Source of the DNA: Hyphomicrobiales bacterium
Lineage (GTDB): Bacteria; Pseudomonadota; Alphaproteobacteria; Rhizobiales; Rhizobiaceae
DNA: 64,000 nucleotides
Assembly: GCA_003963455.1 (NCBI GenBank)
Contig: RXJA01000058.1
Span: forward strand, 47,946-111,945
Direction of reading: 5' to 3'
Shown: positions 24,734 to 33,451 of the stretch, piece by piece
How the letters are laid out: each line of letters starts with the position of its first letter
How positions within the stretch are numbered: position 1 is the first letter of the stretch
Notes under the pieces: generated by a model
Database searches by the model: none
Seen by the model: the letters and a program-made list of their open reading frames with translations, nothing else
What the model was told of the DNA's origin: nothing
Made by a program: the position numbers and the translations under genes

Positions 24734-26043
24734 TGGCGCGACGGCCGGTTCACCCGCCGCTCAATGTTTTCCTGAACGGGCGCCTGGTTGGTATGCTGCG
24801 CAGGGAATCGACTGGCGCCATAGACTTCCGGTACGCTGGCGAATGGCTTCAATGGCGCGGCACCTTCCCGGTCTCGCTCTCGCTTCCCTTGCGGGAGGAC
24901 CGCTATATCGGCGCGCCTGTGATCAACGTCTTCGATAATCTGCTTCCTGACAACGAGGCCATCCGCAAACGCGTTGCCGAACGCGTCGGCGCGGAAGGCA
25001 CCGACGCCTACAGCATGCTCGCCGCCCTCGGCCACGACTGCGTCGGCGCGCTGCAGTTCCTTCCCGATGGCGTCGATCCGGGCACTCCGGGCAGCAGTGA
25101 GGGTAAGCTCGTTAGCAAAAATGACGTCGCTGGAATAATCGAGAACCTTACCGCCGCTCCTCTCGGCCTCGGAGAGGACGGAGATTTCCGCATTTCAATC
25201 GCCGGCGCCCAGGAAAAGACGGCGCTCTTGCGCAAGGGGGGGCGCTGGTTCAAGCCGATTGGCACGGCGGCGACCACCCATATCCTGAAACCACAGATCG
25301 GGCGGTTGCCCAACGGCATCGACCTTTCCAACAGCGTCGAGAACGAATATCTGTGCCTCAAGCTCCTCGAGGCGTTCGGCGTTCCTGCCGCCCGGGCAGA
25401 AATTGCCGATTTCGGCCAGCGTCGCACGCTGATCGTCGAGCGATTCGACCGGCTGTGGGCCAGGGACGGTCGCCTGCTTCGCCTGCCGCAGGAAGATATC
25501 TGTCAAGCGCTGTCAGTGCCACCCACGCGCAAATATCAGTCCGAGGGCGGTCCTGGCGTGGTCGAGATTATCGAGCTTCTGAAAGGCAGCGATACGCCAG
25601 AGGGCGACATCGCTGTTTTCCTGCGCGCCTGCGTTGTATTCTGGCTGATCGGCGCGACCGATGGGCACGCCAAGAACTTCAGTATTTATCTCGGGCCCGG
25701 CGGGCGGTTTCGGATGACGCCCCTCTATGACGTACTGACCGCGCAGCCCAGCCTTGATGCCCGACAGATCCCTCGCAAGAAATTCAAGCTGGCAATGTCA
25801 GTCGGCAAGAACCGGCATTATTCGGTAAACGAAATTGTGCCCCGCCACTTGATGCAGACTGCCGAGATGGCCGGCGTGGGGACGCCTGTCATGCGCAAAC
25901 TTTTCGAAGACGTTGCCGCAAATGCCGAAAGCCAGTTCGAGACGGTAATCTCCTCGTTGCACCGCGGCTTTCCCGAGGAGATTGTCGAGTCGCTCAGGTT
26001 GGCTATAGGCAAGCGAGCGCCTCTGCTTGGCGCCGCGAATTGA
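24733..26043 (+). CDS. hipA: HipA-family serine/threonine kinase toxin
   Basis: The 436-residue protein has the N-terminal HipA subdomain (LNVFLNGRLVGMLRR...FRYAGEWLQW) and the kinase core. The ATP loop region is around ISIAGAQEKTALL, HILKPQIG supplies the lysine, the catalytic loop is GATDGHAKNFSIY and the metal aspartate lies in TPLYDVLTA. All expected catalytic residues appear present. HipA kinases phosphorylate glutamyl- or other tRNA synthetases and arrest growth. Length matches the canonical toxin, so the module looks functional. Confidence 0.88.
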   Translation: MARRPVHPPLNVFLNGRLVGMLRRESTGAIDFRYAGEWLQWRGTFPVSLSLPLREDRYIGAPVINVFDNLLPDNEAIRKRVAERVGAEGTDAYSMLAALGHDCVGALQFLPDGVDPGTPGSSEGKLVSKNDVAGIIENLTAAPLGLGEDGDFRISIAGAQEKTALLRKGGRWFKPIGTAATTHILKPQIGRLPNGIDLSNSVENEYLCLKLLEAFGVPAARAEIADFGQRRTLIVERFDRLWARDGRLLRLPQEDICQALSVPPTRKYQSEGGPGVVEIIELLKGSDTPEGDIAVFLRACVVFWLIGATDGHAKNFSIYLGPGGRFRMTPLYDVLTAQPSLDARQIPRKKFKLAMSVGKNRHYSVNEIVPRHLMQTAEMAGVGTPVMRKLFEDVAANAESQFETVISSLHRGFPEEIVESLRLAIGKRAPLLGAAN

Positions 26044-26365
26044 TCAAGGTGACAACCCCTTGTTTGTCGGCTTGGTCCTCGGAAAGCTCCAGCCGCATCC
26101 CAACCGGCTCATAACCTGTCATCGAGCGGCTGCAGGGTCGGATGCGCGAGGTGGTGAATGTGATTTCGGCCACAATCGAGTGCGACGGGCAGCGGATAAG
26201 GCCATCCACCGCCACCAGAACTGGCCATCGTTGGCGGAGCTTGTCGCCCAGAGGCAGGCCGAGGCAGTTTTTGGCGTCATCCGGGACCATGGGAACGAGG
26301 CGTATGGATGAAACTTTGCCGGCGCCGGAGGACTGATCCATTGCAAAGATGTTGCGTTTTGCCAT
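26003..26365 (-). CDS. Weakly supported small ORF antisense to the hipA end
   Basis: This reading frame (about 120 residues from ATG 26365) has protein-like composition in parts but no recognised domain and no good ribosome site. It overlaps the last 41 bases of hipA on the other strand. It may be a decayed gene or chance. Confidence 0.2.
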   Translation of the reverse strand: MAKRNIFAMDQSSGAGKVSSIRLVPMVPDDAKNCLGLPLGDKLRQRWPVLVAVDGLIRCPSHSIVAEITFTTSRIRPCSRSMTGYEPVGMRLELSEDQADKQGVVTLINSRRQAEALACL

Positions 26366-26500
26366 GCTGTTCACATACACGCAACAAATCATCACAAAGC
26401 AGAAGGATATTTGCGTTGCTCCGCCTGGTCCGACAGGCCACTATAGAGATTCGTGGTGTTTTCCAGCTATGCAGATGCAGTGGGCAGCCAGCCGTTGTTT

Positions 26501-27421
26501 ATGAAATCCAGCATCGATCATCTGCCGCCGCCAAAGCAGCGTGAGCTGACCAGGACGGTGGAGGTGCTGCTTGAGGAATTCGACGACGCGCTAAAGGGCG
26601 CAACGGCCGATTTCAAGAAGCGGGGCCGCATCCTGAAGATCATTCTCTTCGGGTCCTACGCCCGCGGCGGCTGGGTCGACGAGCCGCACACCAGGAAGGG
26701 CTACCGTTCCGATTTCGATCTCCTGATTGTCGTCAACAATCGAAAGCTGACCGATTTCGCCTCCTACTGGCAGGCAGCGGCCGACCGTTTGATGCGGGAG
26801 ATCGACACTCCAGTAAGCTTCATCGTGCACTCACGCCGCGAGGTGAACACCGCCCTGCATGAGGGGCAGTATTTCTTCGTCGATATCCGCCGTGATGGAA
26901 TAGTCCTCTATGAGCTGGACGACGAGCCGCTGACGATTCCAAAACCGTTGAACGCAAAGGAGGAGTACAAACTCGCGATAGGGCACTCCGTCCGCTTTCA
27001 AAGGGCCAGGAACAACCTTCTTCTGGCAAACACGGCTCAAGCAGCAAATATGCTCAACGACAGTGCGTTTCTTTTGCATCAGTCGATTGAGCATGCGTAT
27101 GCTGGATTGCTGCTCACCCTTACGAATTATTCTCCCCCTTCCCACAACATCAAATTTCTCCGCAGCCTCGCAGAGGACCAAGCCCATGAGCTTGCTGAGG
27201 TGTGGCCTCGTGACCAGCAACGCTTCGTTGCCTGGTTTAACATCATCAACGAAGCCTACGTGAAGGCACGGTACTCGCCTCATTTCGAGGTGACCCGTGA
27301 GGCCGTTATCTGGCTTTCTGATCGCGCTGGGGATTTGATCGATAGCACGGAGCGCATCTGCCGATCCCGACTTGAAAAGTTGAGAAACGAGGCGAATGCG
27401 CCAACTCATACCGCAGGTTAA
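26501..27421 (+). CDS. Nucleotidyltransferase-HEPN fusion protein
   Basis: Starting at ATG 26501 gives 306 residues; the track start is 16 codons earlier and the family-like start MKSSIDHLPPPKQREL favours the later one. The N-terminal minimal nucleotidyltransferase has ILFGSYARGG and RSDFDLLIVV with the metal aspartates. The C-terminal half is helical HEPN-like, with VKARYSPHFEVTREAVIWL carrying an R-x3-H variant of the RNase motif. Separate MNT and HEPN proteins form toxin-antitoxin pairs in which the transferase AMPylates the HEPN toxin; here both are on one chain. It follows hipBA on the same strand. Confidence 0.75.
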   Translation: MKSSIDHLPPPKQRELTRTVEVLLEEFDDALKGATADFKKRGRILKIILFGSYARGGWVDEPHTRKGYRSDFDLLIVVNNRKLTDFASYWQAAADRLMREIDTPVSFIVHSRREVNTALHEGQYFFVDIRRDGIVLYELDDEPLTIPKPLNAKEEYKLAIGHSVRFQRARNNLLLANTAQAANMLNDSAFLLHQSIEHAYAGLLLTLTNYSPPSHNIKFLRSLAEDQAHELAEVWPRDQQRFVAWFNIINEAYVKARYSPHFEVTREAVIWLSDRAGDLIDSTERICRSRLEKLRNEANAPTHTAG

Positions 27422-27657
27422 TGGATCAGCCGGCGTGACTTCCATACTGCCCTTTATGCGACTTTCGGAGCACACAGAGTGAACATCGTTTTGGCTGAGG
27501 CACAGCTGCGGTCCAAAGTGTTGTCCGAAATTTGTAGCATTTGACGTTGCCCCCAGTTTCTATCCAGTTTTGAGTTCGTTTCCGGCGTGGGTTGTGCCCT
27601 GCTGGGCGGGTGAAGCGAAGTGCTGCCGTAAACTTGTTTCGGCCACGGGCGTTGCAA

Positions 27658-29601
27658 TCAACGTCGCTTGCGGCCCGCTGGCGGGGTCGATCCGCGTTTG
27701 CGGTCCGCGTCGGCGATGACCGCGAACTTCGCGCCTAATGAAAAGCAATTCGCTCTAGCCGCTAGCAGGAGCGCATCGAGCTGCCGCACCCGGCGAACTG
27801 CGGCGCTGGTCTTATCGTCCTTGTTCATTTTCTCGCGGACGTTTTCTAAGACCGTTTCACGAACGCGCGGTTGTAGCACAACCACCTTTGTCTCCAGGTT
27901 TGATCCCAGCTTCGCAAGCATGGCGAGGAAGCTGTCTCTGTTCTTGAGCCGCTTGCCGTTGTGCCAGACGGCGTCCTTCAGCACTCCGCTGCCATTTGCT
28001 TTTAGCTTTGCCAGAAGCAACCCCCTATCGACGTGACGAAGGTTTTTGACAGCTTGTCCGACAACCACTTCATAGTCGGACACCGATATGTCCCGACCGT
28101 CCTTGCCCGAACCGCTGCCCTTGGCGTGAATAAGGGTCAGCAGCGAAGGTTTCACCTTATCGTCGATGTGGATGAAGTCTGCCGATTCACCAGCCCCGTC
28201 GTCACAAACAAGCCAGCCGGTCTGCTGGCCGCGGGACTTGAGATTCGGCCAGTGCCGAGCAATCAGGCCAAACAGGGACTTGTCGCTCTCATTGCCGGTG
28301 TTCTCCACGGCAAACCGCTTGCCGTCCAGCGGCTTCTCTTGCCAGTATTCCGTCTTGTCGGGCCACATCGGGACCCATTCCCAATCCTCAAATCTGGCAT
28401 CGCGAAACCTAGTCTCATAGATGTGACCGCGCGAGAATGTGTGGCCGGTGTCGAAGTAGACCGTTATGTTGTCGGCGTCCCGGCAGATTTTCAGGATCTC
28501 GGCTTTCTGCTTTTTCGAAACTTCACCTTCCACATCTTTGCTGCCCTGCTCCTTGACGATGGTTATTTTCGCTCGAACGTCGCCTCGCGGCCCCTGATGG
28601 AACTCGTAAGACAGGCGCCCTATCTTCGTATCGCCCCAGTAGACGTCAGCCTCGAAATTTGGGCCTCCTGCTGCCGCCGTCACTTCAAACCGCGCCGTAT
28701 CGCCAAACTGCTGCAGCCATCGCGATTCATCCTTGGCGGCGTCAGACTCCCCGTGGTGAATCTGTTCGGGCACGATGATGGCAACATCATAGGCGCGCTC
28801 GACGTTTGCCAGGCTGGTCAAGGGAGAAGCGACAATCGGGATCGGAGTCTCGGAACGAGAAGTATCGTCCATGTAGTCGGCCGCTCGGCGCAGGACCAGA
28901 TTAAGACCGGTCGTGAACTCGTCCCAGGTCCTGCTGGGACCGGTCCAGATCCTGCCGGCGCTTGGACTTGCGCCGACGACGGTGCTGGCAAGTTTTTCGG
29001 ACAGCTTAACCGTGCTGCGAACTGAACTGAAGAAATAGCTCTGATCTCCAAGCGGATCGAGTGACGACTCAAGCTCCAAGCCGGAAAGGATCTTTGAATC
29101 CGGTTTGATCGCGGTTCGGCGATGAGTACCCGTCAGCCAAAGCGTACGCACCCGGCCTTCAACAAAGGCCTTGTTGATCTCGGTTGGCGTCAAGCGGGTG
29201 ATCAAAGACAAGGGGCCGGCTGCGGCACTGGCGATCTTCTTTGCGATCGCACTTCTGAGCCCATTGTCGGAGAACGCCAGCGCAAAAAGTGTCTCACGCC
29301 TTGCCACGACGACCAGATGGTTGACCAGGTCCCTGAGATCTCCGTCGACGAGCCAGCTTGGCGGGCGCTCATCGACATAGCGTGTCCAAGCGATTGTGGT
29401 GCCATCCACCTCGACCGCCGTTCCTTGGGCATCGGGAAAGGCCAGGCTTGCCTTTTCCGCGGACTCCTTCGCCGCGTCCCGGATCGCAGCCAACAGCACC
29501 TCGGGCGCGGCGCCTGTCCCGCCGCTGACCTTGTAAAGCGAAACGGAAAGGTAGGGCGCACATTGTTCCTTGGAAACTGCCGTAGGAAGTCCGGGCATCA
29601 T
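27658..29601 (-). CDS. Large unknown protein with C-terminal nuclease-like motif, coupled to a DUF2235 gene
   Basis: The 647-residue protein is not recognised over its first 440 residues. At 464-494, LVCDDGAGESADFIHID is followed by LLTLIHAKGSGS, a pattern (D/E, then I-x-H-x-K) seen in PD-(D/E)xK-type domains at the ends of some defence helicases. The N-terminal half shows alternating strands and helices and no membrane helices. Its start overlaps the stop of the DUF2235 gene by four bases, so the two are co-translated. It could recognise or process nucleic acid and control the lipase-like partner; this is inference. Confidence 0.55.
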   Translation of the reverse strand: MMPGLPTAVSKEQCAPYLSVSLYKVSGGTGAAPEVLLAAIRDAAKESAEKASLAFPDAQGTAVEVDGTTIAWTRYVDERPPSWLVDGDLRDLVNHLVVVARRETLFALAFSDNGLRSAIAKKIASAAAGPLSLITRLTPTEINKAFVEGRVRTLWLTGTHRRTAIKPDSKILSGLELESSLDPLGDQSYFFSSVRSTVKLSEKLASTVVGASPSAGRIWTGPSRTWDEFTTGLNLVLRRAADYMDDTSRSETPIPIVASPLTSLANVERAYDVAIIVPEQIHHGESDAAKDESRWLQQFGDTARFEVTAAAGGPNFEADVYWGDTKIGRLSYEFHQGPRGDVRAKITIVKEQGSKDVEGEVSKKQKAEILKICRDADNITVYFDTGHTFSRGHIYETRFRDARFEDWEWVPMWPDKTEYWQEKPLDGKRFAVENTGNESDKSLFGLIARHWPNLKSRGQQTGWLVCDDGAGESADFIHIDDKVKPSLLTLIHAKGSGSGKDGRDISVSDYEVVVGQAVKNLRHVDRGLLLAKLKANGSGVLKDAVWHNGKRLKNRDSFLAMLAKLGSNLETKVVVLQPRVRETVLENVREKMNKDDKTSAAVRRVRQLDALLLAARANCFSLGAKFAVIADADRKRGSTPPAGRKRR

Positions 29602-30758
29602 TGGACAATCTCGTATCTGGGTGGGAGATTTTGCGGCTGATAGGTCTTCACCAAAGCCATTCGGTCAAGGACCGATTGGTGGAGTTGCGCGCCATCGGGG
29701 ATAAGACGCGGCTCGCATCGCGGCAGATAGACGCCAAGGATTGAGCGGCGCCCTGGCCATTCACGTCGCCGTGCGCTTTTGGGTAGCCACTCCAGGATGC
29801 GCCAAGCACCTGTTGCCGACGGATGAAGATGTGCGCCAGGGTCAGGAGCTACGTATATGTGTTCGCCGCCTTTGGTCGGCTTTCCTTCCACCAGGTGACC
29901 GACTATGGTCGCGCCCACCTTAAGCCCGCAGGCGACGGCCTCATCGATTATCCATCGCAGAGGAAATTTCGACAGACCACTCTCTTCTTCGCTGAAGCCG
30001 CCTCCTACATCTGAATGGCAACCGGCAAACCAGACTTGTCGAGCATCCTGCTTGGGAGGATCCGATGTCGAAAAACGGTCAGGTCGGAATAATTGTCCCT
30101 CTTTCCAGATCTGCAGGCGAAACATACGCCTGCATTCGTCGATGGCGATGGCTTGCCGAAACGTCTCAACGCCGGGATTCTGGAGTGTATAGGGAAGCGC
30201 CTGCAAACTCGGAACATAAAAGCGGTCGGGACGAGGAACGATGACGGAAGCCACCGTCTCCCAAACACCGACGAATCGGATAGGCACCATCCTACCGCCA
30301 ACGATTCGGCGAAAATGCCATGCCACCGATAGATCCTCATGGTCCATAGCGGCGCGCTTGTACGCCGCGAAGGCGTATCCGACATAATTCAGTTGATCAG
30401 GTCGTAGCAGGCCTAGAAGGAAGATGAACCCTGCCAATACCCGCACGCTGTAGGCACCTCGGCTGAAGCCGAAAAGATAGATGCTGTCGCCCTCGGCGTA
30501 GTGAGTTGCCAGGAAGCGATAGGCTTCCAGCACGTCACTGTCCAAGCCGTATCCTGTAGCCAGACCCAAAACGCCCTTGGCATTCTGGCTGATGCGGCCC
30601 CAGGTCGCTGTTTGACCCAAGGTCCCGACGCCGGGATCGTAGTAGGCAACCTGCAGGTCATTTTTCTCAAGCGCCCTGTAGAGCTTAAGCACATTTGACA
30701 TGTTCACGCCAATTTCGTTGCCCGTTCCGTCACAACAGACAACAATATTCTTCGGCAT
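29598..30758 (-). CDS. DUF2235 alpha/beta-hydrolase (phospholipase-like)
   Basis: The 386-residue protein opens with NIVVCCDGTGNEIG and carries the nucleophile elbow YLFGFSRGAYSVR (GxSxG), both hallmarks of DUF2235. Aspartate and histidine candidates occur in FAGCHSDVGGGF. The family includes Tle1 phospholipase effectors of type VI secretion. There is no signal peptide and no secretion gene nearby; instead it is coupled to a nuclease-like gene and lies 183 bp after an ABC three-component ATPase gene on the same strand. A membrane-attacking effector in an anti-phage or toxin unit is a plausible inference. Confidence 0.75.
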   Translation of the reverse strand: MPKNIVVCCDGTGNEIGVNMSNVLKLYRALEKNDLQVAYYDPGVGTLGQTATWGRISQNAKGVLGLATGYGLDSDVLEAYRFLATHYAEGDSIYLFGFSRGAYSVRVLAGFIFLLGLLRPDQLNYVGYAFAAYKRAAMDHEDLSVAWHFRRIVGGRMVPIRFVGVWETVASVIVPRPDRFYVPSLQALPYTLQNPGVETFRQAIAIDECRRMFRLQIWKEGQLFRPDRFSTSDPPKQDARQVWFAGCHSDVGGGFSEEESGLSKFPLRWIIDEAVACGLKVGATIVGHLVEGKPTKGGEHIYVAPDPGAHLHPSATGAWRILEWLPKSARRREWPGRRSILGVYLPRCEPRLIPDGAQLHQSVLDRMALVKTYQPQNLPPRYEIVQ

Positions 30759-30941
30759 AGTGATGACCCCCTGGAGTCGGAGAATTGTAGCAAGGTTGGT
30801 TTGAAGCGCAATTATTTCTATCTAAAAAGAACTTGAACGATAAATCAAAACGCCATCTCGGAAAAAGGCGCTCAAACATCGCGCCTTGGGGGGATCCTCG
30901 AGGGTTTATGAAACACGCACTGTAATAACTGGAATAGTGGT

Positions 30942-32966
30942 CTAGCTTAGCTTTTGCAGGATGTAGCCTGGAAAGATGACCCGTTCGCAGTCGATTCTGG
31001 CGATTATCCCTTCGAGCGTTTCCAAGTCTTCGCTGGTTGAGAAAATGACCTGCTGATTGCGTTTCTTGGCGCGAGCAGCCCGAGCCAAGAGATTCTGAAA
31101 ACTTGGTCGAGATGATGACTGTTGACGCGGCTCGTCGAATACCAGCATCCCTGGGTGGTTGGTTTGCTTCCCGGTCGCAAGTTCGAGCAGACTTAGCTGG
31201 TAGGCCCACTTCAGTCTGATAGCGTCGCTCGCGGACGTTTCGAAGCCGATCTCGAACCCCTCTTTCTCGGGCCTATAGCTATCTTCCGAAATCGACAGCT
31301 CAGAGGGGGAGAACGTGCTGAAACCAAAATCCTTTGCCTGGCTCTGCACAAGCCCCGTTAGGAGAGTTAGTTTGTCCCGGTCGCGCTGAGACAGCTTTTC
31401 ATTCGGAATCTCCGCAAGCTCTTGCAGAAGTTTTCCGTATGCGTCCTGCAAAGTGCCAAGCCGGTCTAGGGCTTCTTCAAATACCGCCTGCAAGGCCTCG
31501 AGGTCCCGCATCCGTGCCTCAGCTCGGATGCGCTCTTCAATGATAGCTGCGGATGGGTTTGATCCTGGCGCTACCAATTCTGACCGAAGAAGCCGGATTT
31601 GGGAGTAGTAATCAATTAGATTGCGGCTCACTGCCGAGAGCTGATCTCGCCGCGCACTGTCCTCCGCCTCTTCTCTGACCAGGATATCCTCGAACATTTT
31701 TTTTTGCGACCGAATATACTCTATGTTGTCGGAGACTGGCATGACCGCAGAAACCGCTTCCTGAGACAGCAGTATGTCAACGAGCGCCTGTTCACAGGTT
31801 GGACATCTATCGGGAGTCAACGCAGCGGTGACACCTGAGTAGCGCTGCAATCTTTGAACATCGAGATTTTTCTGCAGATCGTCATCGAGAACGATGATCC
31901 GCCGCTGTAGTGACTGCATGTCGGCCAGCTTCAGCTGCTGGATGCCATGGATTCGTATTCGCTCGGCGTTTAGCTGGTCGACCTGTTGCGTAATCAGCTG
32001 AAGCCGTTGCGCCACTTCTTCCGAGTGTTCCTCTACCATTGGCACCGCTTTGGCGGCCATCTCAGCGATACTCGCTCTGAGTTGTGTGACGATGGCTCCC
32101 AGCGGCAGCCATTCGGTCCCCTCAACGATCTGTACATGAGCGTTCGACAATGCAGCGGGATCCGCGACAGGGCTTTCGCTCAATGCCGCGACCCGTCCAC
32201 CTCCCCGCGCAACGAATCGGTCGAGCTCTTGTCTGATGACAGACCACTCTTTTGAATTCGCTGCGATGCGTTCGGCGAGACGCTCTCGCTGTACCTCAAG
32301 TTTGTAGACGTCGAGGTCCATGATAAACTCGACCGCTCGCTTATGAACCTCTCGAATTCTCATATACGTTGGAATCGCAGCCGGCACCGCCGTCCAGCCA
32401 AACTTCTGCTCAACCCAGAACAACGGAAAGACGGTTTCCAGATACAGTTTTGTCTCTGGCGCGTCGTACCTTCTGACTTGCGGCAGTCGCCATCCTAAAA
32501 AGCCTTCAAGGAAGTGATGAAATCCGTCTTCTCGCTGGGCCGCACCAGGATCCAAAACGAAGAAGTTTTGCTGCTTGAGCCCCGTTGCTCCTTCCGAAAG
32601 CGCAGGTCCGAAATCAACCGTGACAAGGCGCGTGTCGGTGCTCGCCTTCACTGCGCGATTTACGGATATGACCTGCCCGTCTCCGTTTTCGATCTCCAGG
32701 GACACACTCGATTCGAGAACCTCGATACGTTTATCGTCGTCGGTGTTCAGGTAGGTCGTCATGGCGTGCGGTAAAGGGATTTCGCGCCGTGGGCTCAGCA
32801 TCCGCTCCAACCCAAGAGCATACAGCATGCCCTGCATGCAGGTAGACTTTCCCTTCGTGTTATCGGCCCACAGCACGGTCAGACCGGAGGCGAAGGGAAC
32901 ATCAGCGCCATATACGCCATCGGACGTTACCGCCCGAAGTCTCAGGCGTCGAAAGCGCAGCGTCAC
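30942..32966 (-). CDS. ABC/SMC-like coiled-coil ATPase of an ABC three-component (Lamassu-like) system
   Basis: GTG 32966, just after GGAGG, is preferred over the track start and overlaps the previous stop by four bases; this gives 674 residues. Walker A is WADNTKGKSTCMQGML (about 33-48), a central coiled coil contains a CPTCEQAL zinc-hook-like turn, and GMLVFDEPRQQ (from 606) is Walker B. N- and C-terminal ATPase halves separated by a coiled coil are typical of Rad50-like sensors. The preceding middle-component and nuclease-like genes complete an ABC-3C layout. The ATPase is expected to sense DNA structure and release the effector. Confidence 0.72.
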   Translation of the reverse strand: MTLRFRRLRLRAVTSDGVYGADVPFASGLTVLWADNTKGKSTCMQGMLYALGLERMLSPRREIPLPHAMTTYLNTDDDKRIEVLESSVSLEIENGDGQVISVNRAVKASTDTRLVTVDFGPALSEGATGLKQQNFFVLDPGAAQREDGFHHFLEGFLGWRLPQVRRYDAPETKLYLETVFPLFWVEQKFGWTAVPAAIPTYMRIREVHKRAVEFIMDLDVYKLEVQRERLAERIAANSKEWSVIRQELDRFVARGGGRVAALSESPVADPAALSNAHVQIVEGTEWLPLGAIVTQLRASIAEMAAKAVPMVEEHSEEVAQRLQLITQQVDQLNAERIRIHGIQQLKLADMQSLQRRIIVLDDDLQKNLDVQRLQRYSGVTAALTPDRCPTCEQALVDILLSQEAVSAVMPVSDNIEYIRSQKKMFEDILVREEAEDSARRDQLSAVSRNLIDYYSQIRLLRSELVAPGSNPSAAIIEERIRAEARMRDLEALQAVFEEALDRLGTLQDAYGKLLQELAEIPNEKLSQRDRDKLTLLTGLVQSQAKDFGFSTFSPSELSISEDSYRPEKEGFEIGFETSASDAIRLKWAYQLSLLELATGKQTNHPGMLVFDEPRQQSSSRPSFQNLLARAARAKKRNQQVIFSTSEDLETLEGIIARIDCERVIFPGYILQKLS

Positions 32967-33451
32967 AGGAGATCCTCCAGTCGCCAAACGCGCTTCATCA
33001 GCGCATCCGTTACTCGAGGTGCCACCTCGTTCAAGAACCGAGCTTCCTCCGTCAACGACTCCCCTTCCTCCAAGATTGCCTTGGCCATTTTCGCCCCCGC
33101 ATCGGTGAGAGACACTGACGTTCCCTTGTCAATCTTCACCAGCTTTAGAGCATGTGCGAAGGCTACGGCGCGGTTGAGTGACGGCTCTACGCGGACGGAA
33201 ACCTCCGTTGCCCGATATTTCCCAGCCAGTAGACCGCGAACTTCCTCACGACCCTCTGGCAGCCGGACGGAGTGAGCCAGAAACTGTAATTTCTGAAAGT
33301 TGGATTTCTTGCCGCGGCTGTGGAACAGCGCCAAGATAAGCACAGCCATGCCCCATGACATGCGTAGGTCGCCAGGAACGGGATCAGGACGCGCTATGTA
33401 GGTGAATGAGCCGCCCAATATAGCGTTGCGAAGGCTTGACTCACTGGGCAT
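32963..33451 (-). CDS. ABC three-component system middle component
   Basis: The start is set at ATG 33451, which lies inside the end of the upstream gene (11-base overlap); the track start is 22 codons earlier. The 162-residue protein is largely helical with SSLRNAILGG near its start and a winged-helix-like end (LKLVKIDKGTSVSLTDAGAKMAKAIL). Small middle components of this size sit between effector and ATPase in ABC-3C operons. The call rests on size, overlaps at both ends and neighbours; family-level similarity is weak by eye. Confidence 0.6.
   Translation of the reverse strand: MPSESSLRNAILGGSFTYIARPDPVPGDLRMSWGMAVLILALFHSRGKKSNFQKLQFLAHSVRLPEGREEVRGLLAGKYRATEVSVRVEPSLNRAVAFAHALKLVKIDKGTSVSLTDAGAKMAKAILEEGESLTEEARFLNEVAPRVTDALMKRVWRLEDLL

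Noticed and set aside
29598-30758. Type VI secretion effector interpretation of the DUF2235 gene
   Set aside because: No VgrG, PAAR, Hcp or immunity-like gene occurs in the window.
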